From assembly GCF_017939615.1 (NCBI RefSeq), contig NZ_JAGKSR010000001.1:2604001-2668000 (forward strand): a DNA stretch of 64,000 bases. Direction: 5' to 3'. The DNA comes from Microbacterium sp. BLY. Lineage in GTDB: Bacteria; Actinomycetota; Actinomycetes; Actinomycetales; Microbacteriaceae. Shown here in pieces: positions 1 to 11,712 of the stretch (within the stretch, counting starts at the first letter, position 1; every line of letters begins with the position of its first letter). Made by a program: the position numbers and the translations under genes. The notes beneath the pieces were generated by a model that ran no database searches, was not told the origin of the DNA, and saw only the letters and a program-made list of their open reading frames with translations.

Positions 1-1006
1 CAGAGCGCCGCTCACCGACCTTCACGAGCGCGTCCGAGAACACGTCCGTCCACCCGCGGCCGCCCGAGGACAGGGTCTCCCCCGTCGTCGGGTCGATCTT
101 GCCGACCGCATGGAACTGGTCGGCCTCGTCGTCGCGGGCCGGCTGATAGCCGCGGCCCTTCTCGGTGATCGCGTGCACGATGACGGGCGCGCCGTACGAC
201 TTCGCCAGCTCCAGGGTCTCCAGCAGTGCGGGCAGATCGTGTCCGTCGACGGGACCGAGGTACTTGATGTCGAGGTTGGAGTACAGCGCCTCGTTGTTCG
301 TGAAGCGCGAGAGGAAGCCATGCGTGCCGCCCCGCACACCGCGGAACACCGCGCGCCCCATCGGACCGAACGCGCGGAACAGCCGGTCCGACTTGTGGTG
401 GAGGTCCTTGTAGGCCGCGGCGGTGCGCACCCTGTTGAGGAAGCGCGACATGCCGCCGATGGTCGGCGCGTAGGAGCGCCCGTTGTCGTTGACGACGATG
501 ATGAGGTTGCGGTCGTTGTCGTCGGAGATGTTATTCAGCGCCTCCCACGTCATGCCACCGGTCAGCGCGCCGTCGCCCACCACGGCTATCACGTGGCGAT
601 CGGCGCGTCCGGTGGCGGTCAGCGCGCGCGACACGCCGTCGGCCCAGCTGAGCGAGCTGGATGCATGGGAGGACTCGACCACGTCGTGCGGGCTCTCCGC
701 GCGCTGCGGATAGCCCGCCAGGCCGTCGCGGACGCGCAGCTTCGAGAAGTCCTGGCGGCCCGTGAGGATCTTGTGCACGTAGGACTGGTGTCCCGTGTCG
801 AAGATGAACGGGTCGTCCGGCGAGGAGAACACGCGATGCAGAGCGATGGTCAGCTCCACGACGCCGAGGTTGGGGCCCAGGTGCCCCCCGGTCTGAGAGA
901 CGTTCTCGACGAGGAAGGCGCGGATCTCGGAGGCAAGTTCTTCCAATTGCTCTGGCGACAGCCGATCCAGATCGCGCGGTCCAGAGATGCTCGGAAGAAT
1001 GGGCAT
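1..1006 (-). CDS. dxs: 1-deoxy-D-xylulose-5-phosphate synthase (3' part cut off by window edge)
   Basis: DXP synthase is a thiamine-diphosphate enzyme that condenses pyruvate and glyceraldehyde-3-phosphate in the first step of the MEP isoprenoid pathway. About 335 N-terminal residues are present. Visible family signatures are GGHLGPNLGVVELTIALH, the DTGHQSYVHKILTGR segment, SLSWADG, the ThDP/metal motif VVGDGALTGGM with the following NNISDDNDRNLIIVVNDN stretch, and YLGPVDGHDLPAL. The ATG start at 1006 has a GAGGAG ribosome-binding site just upstream and gives the expected MPILPSI N-terminus. The gene is the last on its strand after acnA and is separated from it by a strong terminator, so it has its own promoter. 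The C-terminal two thirds of the protein lies outside the window. Confidence 0.97.
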   Translation of the reverse strand, partial: MPILPSISGPRDLDRLSPEQLEELASEIRAFLVENVSQTGGHLGPNLGVVELTIALHRVFSSPDDPFIFDTGHQSYVHKILTGRQDFSKLRVRDGLAGYPQRAESPHDVVESSHASSSLSWADGVSRALTATGRADRHVIAVVGDGALTGGMTWEALNNISDDNDRNLIIVVNDNGRSYAPTIGGMSRFLNRVRTAAAYKDLHHKSDRLFRAFGPMGRAVFRGVRGGTHGFLSRFTNNEALYSNLDIKYLGPVDGHDLPALLETLELAKSYGAPVIVHAITEKGRGYQPARDDEADQFHAVGKIDPTTGETLSSGGRGWTDVFSDALVKVGERRS

Positions 1007-1062
1007 CTGCGCCTCCTCACAGGCTTCGACGGAGCGTCCGAACGGGTGCGGGCGCCATCCTG

Positions 1063-1068
1063 ATCCTA
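1063..1068 (-). promoter_or_regulatory. Putative -10 box of dxs
   Basis: TAGGAT reads on the minus strand about 57 bases before the dxs start, matching the TANNNT pattern that recurs in this window. No convincing -35 element is visible. A transcript starting about 7 bases downstream would carry a leader of roughly 50 bases. Confidence 0.4.
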
Positions 1069-1115
1069 CCGCTCGGAGCCGGGAAACCCCCGAGCGCGAG
1101 AGGCCCTTGACACGG

Positions 1116-1151
1116 CGAAGGGGCCCGTGTCCGCAGACACGGGCCCCTTCG
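1116..1151 (-). terminator. Intrinsic terminator of acnA
   Basis: Perfect 16-bp inverted repeat (CGAAGGGGCCCGTGTC and its complement) with a CGCA tetraloop, starting 10 bases after the acnA stop. It has no clear U-tract, as is common in high-GC actinobacteria. Confidence 0.8.
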
Positions 1152-1160
1152 TCACAGGGT

Positions 1161-3995
<2,835 letters not shown>

Positions 3996-4120
3996 GAATC
4001 CGTCTCCTTCTATTCGGATGGGAGCGACAGGCGCCTCCATCTTGCTCGCCGGTGCGGCCACGCGGCTAGCAAGGGGGACCTAACCAGTCTGCTCCGCGCT
4101 GGTCACCGGCGAAAGCCCGT

Positions 4121-4146
4121 GATTTATCTTGATGTCGAGATAAATC
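4121..4146. promoter_or_regulatory. 26-bp palindromic operator upstream of acnA
   Basis: Half-sites GATTTATCTTGAT and (reverse complement of the right arm) GATTTATCTCGAC differ at only two positions. The AT-rich palindrome stands out in GC-rich DNA. The core ATCTTGATGTCGAGAT resembles MarR-family operators. In Streptomyces the MarR regulator TamR controls the aconitase gene, from memory through a site of this type. No TamR gene lies in the window. The palindrome ends 3 bases before the DUF3159 stop codon, so it most probably serves acnA. Confidence 0.7.
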
Positions 4147-4148
4147 TA

Positions 4149-4883
4149 TCACGCCGGGACGTCGTCGTCGTGCGCCGACGCGCGGGGGTACAGCGCACGG
4201 ACGACGAGCCAGGTCACAGCGATGAGGGGCGCGAACAGCGGTAGTCCCATCACGAGCTTGAGGGTGCCGAGGGCGGTGACGTCACCGGCCAGATACAGCG
4301 GGAACTGCACCGCGAGGCGCGCGAAGAAGAGAGCAGCCCAGGCGATCCCGAGCCAGAAGAACGCGCGTCGCTTGCGCCGATCCGCGCGCCACGCGGTGCC
4401 CTCCCCCATGAGGAAGCCCACGGCGAGTCCGATCACCGACCATCCGATGAGGGCGGAGACGAGGATCACGGAACCGTAGACGGCGTTGGTGATCAGCCCG
4501 GGCACGAAGTTGTCCTCACCGCGCCCGGTCCACAGGGCGAGGCCGGCCGCGGCGACCGCCGCGACGAGCCCGCCGAGGGCGGCGGACGGCGGGGACTTCT
4601 GCACCAGGCGGACGACGGTGAACACGGCGGCGAGACCGACGGACACGCCGAGCGGCAGCAGCAGGGGCTCCGGCCGGAGGGTGAAGAGGATCACGAAGGC
4701 GAGGCTCGGCAGCACCGACTCCAGGATCCCGCGCCAGCCGCCCATCGCCGACCAGACGACCTTATGCGTGCTCGCGCTCTCGGCCGGATCGAGTCCGGCC
4801 TTGCGCGCGGCGCCGCCGAGCGCCGCCCCGAGGATCTCCGACGCGCTCTGCGTGCGCGGCTCCTCGGCCTCCGGCGTGCTCAC
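4149..4883 (-). CDS. DUF3159 family membrane protein
   Basis: 244 aa, with a hydrophilic N-terminal 50 residues and then about six hydrophobic segments (for example around SLAFVILF, LGLAAVFTVV, SVILVSALIGW, WLGIAWAALFFARL and FAPLIAVTWLVV). It matches the actinobacterial DUF3159 family of multi-pass membrane proteins, whose function is unknown. The GTG start overlaps the DUF3710 stop by four bases (GTGA), so translation is coupled in a dut-DUF3710-DUF3159 operon. Confidence 0.88.
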   Translation of the reverse strand: MSTPEAEEPRTQSASEILGAALGGAARKAGLDPAESASTHKVVWSAMGGWRGILESVLPSLAFVILFTLRPEPLLLPLGVSVGLAAVFTVVRLVQKSPPSAALGGLVAAVAAAGLALWTGRGEDNFVPGLITNAVYGSVILVSALIGWSVIGLAVGFLMGEGTAWRADRRKRRAFFWLGIAWAALFFARLAVQFPLYLAGDVTALGTLKLVMGLPLFAPLIAVTWLVVRALYPRASAHDDDVPA

Positions 4884-5467
4884 GCCGAACCCGGCGTCGC
4901 CGGCATCTTCAGCGGGATGAGGTCGCGCGGTGGCATGGGTGCGCCTCCGCGCACCACGACGATCGAACGGAAGAGGTCTTCCACCTTCTCGGCGGCCTCG
5001 GGGTCGGACGCGGCCGCACCGCCGATCACGCCGCGGAGGAACCAGCGCGGACCATCGATGCCGATGAACCGGGCCAGACGCAGGCCGGAGCCCTCGCTGG
5101 CGGCGGCGGGGACCTCGGCGAGGAGCTCCTTGCCGAGTGGCCCCTCGCGCTCCTCGACGCGACCGCCCTGGGCCTTGACCTGGTCCCGGAGCTGAACCCG
5201 GGTCTCGTCCCAGAGACCGCCGCTGCGCGGCGCCGCGAACGGCTGCACCTGAAGGGACGACTCGGCGTAGTCGAGCCCGACCGCCACGATGCGCTTGCTC
5301 TGCTCCTCGACCTCGAGACGCAGGTTCAGGCCCTCACGGGGAAGGATCTTGATCCCGCCGAGGTCGATGTAGGGGCGGACGGGGTTCGCCTCGGAGTCGT
5401 CGAACGGGCCCTCGGTGGCGCGGTTCTCCGGCGCCGACTTGGAGGGAGTGTCGTTGCTGTCGGTCAT
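4880..5467 (-). CDS. DUF3710 domain protein
   Basis: 195 aa soluble protein of the actinobacterial DUF3710 family, usually found between dut and DUF3159 as here. The visible family-like region includes YIDLGGIKILPREGLNLRLEVEEQ and RLARFIGIDGPRWFLRGVIGG. No catalytic motif is recognised. Its ATG overlaps the dut stop (ATGA) and its own stop overlaps the next start. The family has no established function that I know of. Confidence 0.88.
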   Translation of the reverse strand: MTDSNDTPSKSAPENRATEGPFDDSEANPVRPYIDLGGIKILPREGLNLRLEVEEQSKRIVAVGLDYAESSLQVQPFAAPRSGGLWDETRVQLRDQVKAQGGRVEEREGPLGKELLAEVPAAASEGSGLRLARFIGIDGPRWFLRGVIGGAAASDPEAAEKVEDLFRSIVVVRGGAPMPPRDLIPLKMPATPGSA

Positions 5468-5934
5468 TTCGCCTGTCCTGCTTCGTTCTGAGGGGTCTGT
5501 GCCTGGTAGCCGGTCGAGCCGAATCCGCCGGCGCCGCGGACGCTGTCCGGCAGTTCATCGACCAGGAGGAACCGCGCCCGCGTGACGGGCATGACGATCA
5601 ACTGCGCGATGCGATCGCCGACGGCGACATCGTACGCGCTGTGGATGTCCGTGTTGATCAGGCTGACCTTGATCTCACCCCGGTAGCCGGCATCCACGGT
5701 CCCCGGGGAGTTCACGATCGAGATCCCGTGCTTCGCGGCGAGACCGCTGCGCGGCACGACGAAGGCCGCGTAGCCGTCGGGAAGCGCGATCCGGACGCCG
5801 GTCGGTACCAGGGCCCGCTCCCCCGGCTCCAGCCGCACGGCCTCGGCCGCGACCAGATCGGCCCCGGCGTCGCCCGGATGCGCGTAGCCGGGGACCGCAG
5901 CGGCGATAATGGGGACATCAACGGAATCGGTCAC
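5464..5934 (-). CDS. dut: dUTP diphosphatase
   Basis: Homotrimeric dUTPase that hydrolyses dUTP to dUMP, keeping uracil out of DNA and supplying dTMP synthesis. The 156-aa protein carries the five family motifs: AHPGDAGADLVA, PRSGLAAKHG, the uracil-binding hairpin NSPGTVDAGYRGEIKV, the RIAQLIV segment and the C-terminal RGAGGFGSTG. The GTG start at 5934 is 7 bases after a TAGCCT -10 box (complement of 5941-5946), so the mRNA is probably leaderless. First gene of a three-gene operon and divergent from DUF3093. Confidence 0.97.
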   Translation of the reverse strand: MTDSVDVPIIAAAVPGYAHPGDAGADLVAAEAVRLEPGERALVPTGVRIALPDGYAAFVVPRSGLAAKHGISIVNSPGTVDAGYRGEIKVSLINTDIHSAYDVAVGDRIAQLIVMPVTRARFLLVDELPDSVRGAGGFGSTGYQAQTPQNEAGQAK

Positions 5935-5937
5935 CCC

Positions 5938-6411
5938 ATGAGGCTAATGCAGAACCCCGCAACGGACGCACGTCCCCGCTACCGCGAACGACTGGCCCCC
6001 AGCCTGTGGCTGCTGGTCACCATCGCGCTGGCCGGGCCGATGGTCTCCCTGATCTTCGTGCCGGTCGGCTCGACGTTCGCCCTACTCCTCGGCGGCGTCG
6101 TCTCCGCCGTCCTGGTCGTCGCCGCCATCGCCCTCACCCCGGTCGTCGAGGTGCAGGACGGCGTGCTCCGCGCCGGACGCGCGCACATCGACGTCCGGTA
6201 CCTCGGCGACCCGGTGGCGCTGACCGGAGCCGAGGCGCGCGATGCTCGCGGTCCGGAGCTCCCCGCCCGCGGATGGCATCTCATCCGCGGCGGCATCGAC
6301 GGCATCGTCGTCGTGCCCAACACCGACGAGGCCGATCCCGTCGTCGCCTGGACCATCTCCACCCGCACGCCCGACCGGCTCGCCGCAGCCATCCGCGCCG
6401 CCCGCGGCTGA
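5938..6411 (+). CDS. DUF3093 family membrane protein
   Basis: 157 aa with two adjacent transmembrane segments near the N-terminus (LWLLVTIALAGPMVSLIFV and FALLLGGVVSAVLVVAAIAL), then a soluble domain ending PDRLAAAIRAARG. This is the layout of the actinobacterial DUF3093 family, normally found next to dut. Starts at 5938 and 5947 are both possible; no ribosome-binding site decides. A GATAAT -10-like box at 5905-5910 could drive it. Function unknown. Confidence 0.85.
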   Translation: MRLMQNPATDARPRYRERLAPSLWLLVTIALAGPMVSLIFVPVGSTFALLLGGVVSAVLVVAAIALTPVVEVQDGVLRAGRAHIDVRYLGDPVALTGAEARDARGPELPARGWHLIRGGIDGIVVVPNTDEADPVVAWTISTRTPDRLAAAIRAARG

Positions 6412-6429
6412 ATCCGCCGGAGACGACAG

Positions 6430-6459
6430 CGCGCCCCTGACCGGATGGTCGGGGGCGCG
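6430..6459. terminator. Bidirectional terminator between DUF3093 and DUF4193
   Basis: A 13-bp stem (CGCGCCCCTGACC with one mismatch opposite GGTCGGGGGCGCG) and a GGAT loop, placed between two convergent genes. Confidence 0.7.
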
Positions 6460-6482
6460 TGGGGCGTCGCTCGGAGGACTGC

Positions 6483-6776
6483 TCAGGCAGCGCACTCCTT
6501 GCAGATGGGGCCGTCGGGTCCCTCGTGGTCGAGCTGCGAGCGATGCTTCACGAGGAAGCAGCTCATGCAGGTGAACTCGTCCTGCTGCGCGGGCAGCACG
6601 ACGACGTCCAGCTCGAGGTCGGAGAGATCCGCGCCAGGGAGATCGAAGTTCGACGGGTTGTCGGAGTCCTCGTCTCCGGTCGTGCCGGACAGCTTGTCCG
6701 GCACACGCTCCTTGAGGGCTTCGATCGACTCGGAGTCGTCTTCACTCTTTCGGGGAGCGTCGTAATCGGTTGCCAT
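6483..6776 (-). CDS. DUF4193 zinc-ribbon-like protein
   Basis: 97 aa, acidic N-terminal half (MATDYDAPRK...) and a C-terminal CxxC pair: FTCMSCFLVKH and GPICKECAA, suggesting a zinc knuckle. It belongs to the DUF4193 family, conserved in actinobacteria and usually beside sepH as here. The ATG at 6776 has a GGAG site upstream and matches the family N-terminus; the frame is open further upstream but without family similarity. Function not known. Confidence 0.88.
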   Translation of the reverse strand: MATDYDAPRKSEDDSESIEALKERVPDKLSGTTGDEDSDNPSNFDLPGADLSDLELDVVVLPAQQDEFTCMSCFLVKHRSQLDHEGPDGPICKECAA

Positions 6777-6839
6777 GCGGTGAATCTCCACTTTCATGGT
6801 GCGAGTGGGCGGGTGCGCCGTCGGGTAATCGGCGGCCAT

Positions 6840-6911
6840 AGTTTGCATGACCGGCGGGCGTTTCGCAAATGCCCGACCATGCGACAGGGCAAACTCACGG
6901 CACGCCCGCCG
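6840..6911. repeat. Two interleaved inverted repeats in the DUF4193/sepH divergent promoter region
   Basis: AGTTTGC at 6840-6846 pairs with GCAAACT at 6889-6895, and CGGCGGGCGT at 6852-6861 pairs with ACGCCCGCCG at 6902-6911. The order a-b-a'-b' is that of a pseudoknot. It may be a structured leader, two overlapping operators, or chance. The 200-bp gap 6777-6975 also must hold both divergent promoters. Confidence 0.4.
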
Positions 6912-6975
6912 TATTCCCTGTTCCGGGCCCCCTCCCGTGACACCATGAACCCACACCCATCAGAGGGGCATTCGC

Positions 6976-8025
6976 ATGGAAAACGTCACCATCGTCGGCA
7001 CAGAGGCAGGAGTGCTCGTCCTCGCGACCGAGGCGGGCGAGCGGTTCGCGCTGCCCATCGACGCCGTGCTGCAACGGGAGATCCGCCGCGCGACCCGCCA
7101 GGCCGAGCCGGCCGCCCAGAAGCTCGCCGCCAGCCCGCGCGACATCCAGGCGCAGATCCGCGCCGGCTTGACCGCCACCGAGGTCGCCGAGCTCCTCGGC
7201 ATCAGCGTCGACGACGTCGCCCGGTTCGAGGGTCCGGTCCTCGCCGAGCGGGAGCACATCATCGGCCAGGCCCTCGCGGTCCCCGTCCTCATCGGCAGCG
7301 AGGTGGAGCCGGACGCCCAGCCCACCTTCGGCGCCGCCGTCCGTGCCAAGCTCGCCGAGGTCGACGCGACCTCCGAGCGCTGGGCCAGCTGGAAGGAGGA
7401 ATCCGGCTGGATCATCAAGCTGGAGTTCTCCGCCAACGACGTCGAGCATGATGCCCGCTGGAGCTTCGACCCCCGGCGCAGTGCCCTCTCGCCCCTGAAC
7501 GCCGACGCAACGCAGCTCTCCCGCCAGGGTTCGCTGCCGGAAGGTCTGATCCCCCGGCTGCGAGCCGTGGAAGCCGACCGCGCCACCTCGCCGTACAAGG
7601 ACGACAGCCGGTTCGACTCCGGCGCCTTCGGACCGCGCCTCGTGCCCTCGCCCGCTCCGGAGCAGGACGAGCCGACCCAGCCCGAGCGGTCGGCGCCCGC
7701 GGTCCAGGACGCCGCGATCAACCGCGCGCCCGACTCCCCCTCGACGAGCCCGGAGACCGCCGACCTCTTGGAGGCCCTGCGCCGCCGCCGCGGACAGCGC
7801 GAGCCCTCGCCCGTCGAGCACGACAGCGAGGACGGTCAGGACGAGTCCGATCCGATCGCCCTGTTCGCCGCGCTGGAGGAGCCGGATGACGAGCCTCCCG
7901 CGCCCGAGCCGACTCCGCGTCAGCCGACCGCCGGTGAGCCCGGGGACGGCGGCGGACGTCGACGTCGGCGGAACGCGATGCCGTCCTGGGACGAGATCGT
8001 CTTCGGAGCGCGCACCGACGAGTGA
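6976..8025 (+). CDS. sepH: Cell-division protein SepH
   Basis: SepH (DUF3071 family) binds FtsZ and promotes septation in actinobacteria. The 349-aa protein has the conserved N-terminal domain (about 1-165), including ERFALPIDAVLQREIRRA, a helix-turn-helix-like segment IRAGLTATEVAELLGISVDDVARFEGPVLAERE and the following SGWIIKLEF stretch. The C-terminal half is Pro/Glu-rich and disordered and ends in RRRRNAMPSWDEIVFGARTDE, the family's typical short conserved tail. The ATG has an AGAGGGG ribosome-binding site. It faces a phosphodiesterase-like gene across an 18-bp gap. Confidence 0.93.
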   Translation: MENVTIVGTEAGVLVLATEAGERFALPIDAVLQREIRRATRQAEPAAQKLAASPRDIQAQIRAGLTATEVAELLGISVDDVARFEGPVLAEREHIIGQALAVPVLIGSEVEPDAQPTFGAAVRAKLAEVDATSERWASWKEESGWIIKLEFSANDVEHDARWSFDPRRSALSPLNADATQLSRQGSLPEGLIPRLRAVEADRATSPYKDDSRFDSGAFGPRLVPSPAPEQDEPTQPERSAPAVQDAAINRAPDSPSTSPETADLLEALRRRRGQREPSPVEHDSEDGQDESDPIALFAALEEPDDEPPAPEPTPRQPTAGEPGDGGGRRRRRNAMPSWDEIVFGARTDE

Positions 8026-8043
8026 GGCCGTCCGCCCCGCAGA

Positions 8044-9165
8044 TCAGGAGGCGAACACGCCGCGTCGCAGGAACGGGACCCTGGTCTCCTCCGGAGTGAG
8101 TGCACCGTGCTGCCCGACCATGCCGCGACTGCGCTGGTCCTCCGCCGTCCCGTCGTAGACCGCGCGGACCCCGGAGGCGATCACCAGGAGATCGCCGATC
8201 CTGGCCAGGGAGTCATCGCGCACGACCGGCCCGAACAGCCCGGAAGCCACGGCCTGCTCGCGGGTCACGATGTCGGCCGCTCCCTCCAGGTCGCCGCGGA
8301 GTCGCGCGGCGACCGCGTGGAGGTCGGCATCCCTCTCCCGGTAGAGGTGCAGCATGCGCGGCTCCCCGCCGACGTGGCGGATCCCGACGAGATGCTCCTC
8401 CTCGAGCACGACCTGTCGGTGGTACGGCACGTCGACCATCCCGTGGTCGGACGTCACGACGACGCCGATGCCGGGCGGCACACGGACCGAGAGTGCGCCG
8501 TCGAGGAGCTCCAGAGCGGCAACCCACTCCGGCGACGCCACGCCGTGCTTGTGCCCGGCCTTGTCGACCTCGGGGAGATAGCAGTAGACGAGCGACCCTG
8601 GATGCTGCTCGGCCAGCGCGAGCGCGGCCTCGACGCGCTCCTCCGGCGATGCGGCGGCGACGAAGGCCGCGCCCCGAAGGGTGGCGCGCGTGAAGCCGCT
8701 GCGTGCATAGGCGGCGAGTCCGACGGCGAAGGTCTCCCGTCCGTCCGCGGCCGCCCGTTCGAAGACCGTGGGCGCCGCCTGCCAGGTGAGCGGATCCAGA
8801 CCGTCCGTCTCCCAGCCGCTGAGCTGATTGACGAGCACGTCCCGCTCCGGATCGCGGACCCGGTAGCCCACCAGACCGTGCTCTCCGGGCCAGACCCCCG
8901 TGGTGATGCTCGTGAGAGCCGCGGCGGTCGTCGTCGGGAAGACGGTCTGCGCGACGTCGCGCTTGGTCATCCCGGACGTCAGCGAGCGCGCATGCCCGGC
9001 ATGCCCGCGGAGACTGATCGCCCCGAGACCGTCGATCACGACGAGCACCGCCGACTGCGCGCGCGGCAGGGACGGGGATTCGCCGCGGAGCGCGGCGCAC
9101 AGGTCGTCCGCCACCCCGACGACGCTCCGGGTACTCGGCGACGCGGACGGTAGCATGAAGGACAT
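8044..9165 (-). CDS. Alkaline phosphatase family / type I phosphodiesterase-nucleotide pyrophosphatase
   Basis: 373 aa member of the PF01663 superfamily. The metal-binding Asp and Gly (VLVVIDGLGA), the nucleophilic Thr region (QTVFPTTTAAALTSITTG), the GEHGLVGYRV motif, the YLPEVDKAGHKHG metal site and the VTSDHGMVDV site are all present, so the enzyme should be active. There is no signal peptide, so it is cytoplasmic. Members in this setting are annotated only at family level; the substrate cannot be told from sequence. It is divergent from parC with 44 bp between starts. Confidence 0.85.
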   Translation of the reverse strand: MSFMLPSASPSTRSVVGVADDLCAALRGESPSLPRAQSAVLVVIDGLGAISLRGHAGHARSLTSGMTKRDVAQTVFPTTTAAALTSITTGVWPGEHGLVGYRVRDPERDVLVNQLSGWETDGLDPLTWQAAPTVFERAAADGRETFAVGLAAYARSGFTRATLRGAAFVAAASPEERVEAALALAEQHPGSLVYCYLPEVDKAGHKHGVASPEWVAALELLDGALSVRVPPGIGVVVTSDHGMVDVPYHRQVVLEEEHLVGIRHVGGEPRMLHLYRERDADLHAVAARLRGDLEGAADIVTREQAVASGLFGPVVRDDSLARIGDLLVIASGVRAVYDGTAEDQRSRGMVGQHGALTPEETRVPFLRRGVFAS

Positions 9166-9209
9166 CCGAGCCAGTTTGACACAGGCTCCCGTACGCCCTC
9201 AGGAAGTCC

Positions 9210-11651
9210 ATGCCGAAAACCCCGCCGCCCGAGCCCGTCGAGGAACGCATCCAGGACATCGATCTCTCACACGAGATGCAGGGCTCCTTCCTCGAGTACG
9301 CGTACTCCGTCATCTACTCCCGCGCCCTTCCCGATGCGAGGGACGGCCTCAAGCCGGTGCAGCGGCGGATCCTCTTCCAGATGGCGGAGATGGGCCTGCG
9401 TCCCGACCGCGGTCACGTGAAGAGCGCCCGCGTGGTGGGCGAGGTCATGGGAAAGCTGCACCCGCACGGCGACTCGGCGATCTACGACGCCCTCGTGCGC
9501 CTCGCGCAGGAGTGGGCCCTCCGTGTGCCGCTGGTCGACGGTCACGGCAACTTCGGCTCGCTCGACGACGGTCCGGCCGCCGCGCGTTACACGGAGGCCC
9601 GCCTCGCGGCCCCGGCCCTGTCGCTCACGGAGAACCTCGACGAGGACGTCGTCGACTTCATCCCGAACTACGACGGCCAGTTCCAGCAGCCCGCCGTCCT
9701 CCCCGCCGCGTTCCCGAACCTCCTCGTGAACGGCGCGAGCGGCATCGCGGTGGGAATGGCCACGAACATGGCGCCGCACAACCTCATCGAGGTGGTCGCG
9801 GCGGCGACCCACCTCCTCGAGCACCCGGACGCCACGACCGAAGACCTCATGGAGTACGTCCCCGGCCCCGACTTCCCGTCGGGCGGGATCCTCATGGGCC
9901 TCGACGGGGTCAAGGACGCCTACACGACGGGGCGCGGGGCGCTGAAGGTCCGGGGACGGACCTCGATCGAGCCCCTGGGCCCCCGGCGCACCGGCATCAT
10001 CGTCTCGGAGCTGCCCTACATGGTCGGCCCGGAGCGCCTCATCGAGAAGATCCGCGACGCCGTGCAGGCGAAGAAGCTGCAGGGCATCAGCGACGTCACC
10101 GACCTCACCGACCGGAACCACGGCCTGCGCGTCGCGATCGGGATCAAGACCGGATTCGACCCGAACGCGGTCCTGGAGCAGCTGTACCGGCTCACTCCGC
10201 TGGAGGACTCCTTCAGCATCAACAACGTCGCCCTCGTCGACGGTCAGCCCCGCACGCTCGGTCTCAAGGAGATGCTCAGCGTCTACGTGGGGCACCGCAT
10301 CGAGGTCATCACCCGCCGCAGCCGGTACCGGCTCGCGCGCCGGGAGGAGCGCCTGCACCTGGTGGAGGGGCTCCTCATCGCGATCCTCGACATCGACGAG
10401 GTCATCCAGGTCATCCGCTCCTCGGACGACACGGAGCAGGCCCGCACCCGACTCCGGTCGGTGTTCGACCTCAGCGAGCCGCAGGCCGAGTACATCCTCG
10501 AACTGCGACTGCGCCGACTGACCAAGTTCTCCCGCATCGAGCTCGAAGCGGAGCGGGACGCCCTCCTCGCGGAGATCGCGTCGCTGCGCGAGCTGCTCGC
10601 CAGCCCGGCGCTGCTGCGCGCCGCCGTCGCCCAGGAGCTCGACGCCGTGGCGGAGGCCTACGGCACGCCGCGCCGCACGCTGCTGATGAACGCCGCCCCG
10701 CCGAAGCCCCGCGCGACGAAGGGTGCGGTGGATCTGCAGATCGCCGATGCTCCGACCACCGTGGTCCTGTCGACGACGGGCCGCGCCGTGCGCGTGGACC
10801 TCGGCGAAGGACAGGAGCTCACCGCCCCGGCACGGCGGAGCAAGCACGACGCCATCCTCGCGACGGTCGAGACGACGGTCCGCGGTGAGGTCGGTGCGCT
10901 CACCAGCACGGGACGCGTCGTCCGCTTCTCCCCCGTCGACCTGCCCTCGGTGCCCGGCACGTCCGTGCAGCTCGCCGCGGGGACCCCGCTGCGCGATTAC
11001 CTCGGGCTCACCACCAAGGGCGAGCGCATCCTCGGGTTCGTCCGCTTCGACAGCGACTCCCCGGTCGCTCTCGGCACCGCGCAGGGCATCGTCAAGCGGA
11101 TCGTCCCGTCGACGCTTCCCGTGCGCCCCGACCTCGAGGTCATCGGCCTGAAGTCCGGCGATGCCGTGGTCGGCGCGGCCGAGGCCTCGGACGACGCGGA
11201 TCTCGTGTTCCTGACCACCGATGCCCAGCTCCTCCGGTTCTCGGCATCGACGGTCCGTCCCCAGGGGGCGCCGGCGGGCGGCATGGCGGGCATCAAGCTC
11301 GGCGCGGGCGCATCGGTCCTCTTCTTCGGTGCCGTCCGCCCGGACACCGACGCCGTCGTGGCCACGGTCTCCGGCGCGGAGAGCATCCTGCCCGGGACCG
11401 ATCCGGGCCGCGCGAAGGTCTCGGCGTTCACGGAGTACCCGTCCAAGGGACGCGCGACCGGCGGTGTCCGCGCCCACGCCTTCCTCAAGGGCGAGGATCG
11501 TCTCACCGTCGCCTGGGTCGGCCCCCACCCACCGCTCGCGGTCGACCCCACCGGCGCCGTGCGCAAGCTTCCGGACGCCGGGGCACGCCGCGACGCCTCC
11601 GGCCAGCCGATCGACGGCGTGATCGGCAGCATCGGGCGCACGCTCGTCTGA
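9210..11651 (+). CDS. parC: DNA topoisomerase IV subunit A
   Basis: Breakage-reunion subunit of a type IIA topoisomerase. The 813-aa protein has the active-site Tyr in [10 protein letters not shown], the [13 protein letters not shown] region, the quinolone-region motif [17 protein letters not shown] and the [15 protein letters not shown] segment. A beta-pinwheel domain fills the C-terminus, with GRA-type blade motifs such as [14 protein letters not shown]. The gyrase-defining GyrA box is not seen, supporting topo IV (chromosome decatenation) rather than gyrase. Start ATG at 9210 has AGGAAG upstream. Its partner parE is convergent just downstream. Confidence 0.93.
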   Translation: MPKTPPPEPVEERIQDIDLSHEMQGSFLEYAYSVIYSRALPDARDGLKPVQRRILFQMAEMGLRPDRGHVKSARVVGEVMGKLHPHGDSAIYDALVRLAQEWALRVPLVDGHGNFGSLDDGPAAARYTEARLAAPALSLTENLDEDVVDFIPNYDGQFQQPAVLPAAFPNLLVNGASGIAVGMATNMAPHNLIEVVAAATHLLEHPDATTEDLMEYVPGPDFPSGGILMGLDGVKDAYTTGRGALKVRGRTSIEPLGPRRTGIIVSELPYMVGPERLIEKIRDAVQAKKLQGISDVTDLTDRNHGLRVAIGIKTGFDPNAVLEQLYRLTPLEDSFSINNVALVDGQPRTLGLKEMLSVYVGHRIEVITRRSRYRLARREERLHLVEGLLIAILDIDEVIQVIRSSDDTEQARTRLRSVFDLSEPQAEYILELRLRRLTKFSRIELEAERDALLAEIASLRELLASPALLRAAVAQELDAVAEAYGTPRRTLLMNAAPPKPRATKGAVDLQIADAPTTVVLSTTGRAVRVDLGEGQELTAPARRSKHDAILATVETTVRGEVGALTSTGRVVRFSPVDLPSVPGTSVQLAAGTPLRDYLGLTTKGERILGFVRFDSDSPVALGTAQGIVKRIVPSTLPVRPDLEVIGLKSGDAVVGAAEASDDADLVFLTTDAQLLRFSASTVRPQGAPAGGMAGIKLGAGASVLFFGAVRPDTDAVVATVSGAESILPGTDPGRAKVSAFTEYPSKGRATGGVRAHAFLKGEDRLTVAWVGPHPPLAVDPTGAVRKLPDAGARRDASGQPIDGVIGSIGRTLV

Positions 11652-11658
11652 TCCGTTC

Positions 11659-11703
11659 CACGAGAAGGGGGGACCCGGCGATGCCGGGTCCCCCCTTCTC
11701 GTG
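11659..11703. terminator. Strong bidirectional terminator between parC and parE
   Basis: Perfect 21-bp stem (arms 11659-11679 and 11683-11703) with a 3-base GAT loop, between convergent genes. Confidence 0.88.
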
Positions 11704-11712
11704 ATCCGTGGC

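Noticed and set aside
1108..1113. TTGACA as a -35 element
   Set aside because: On the plus strand it points into the acnA terminator and antisense acnA, with no -10 at proper spacing.
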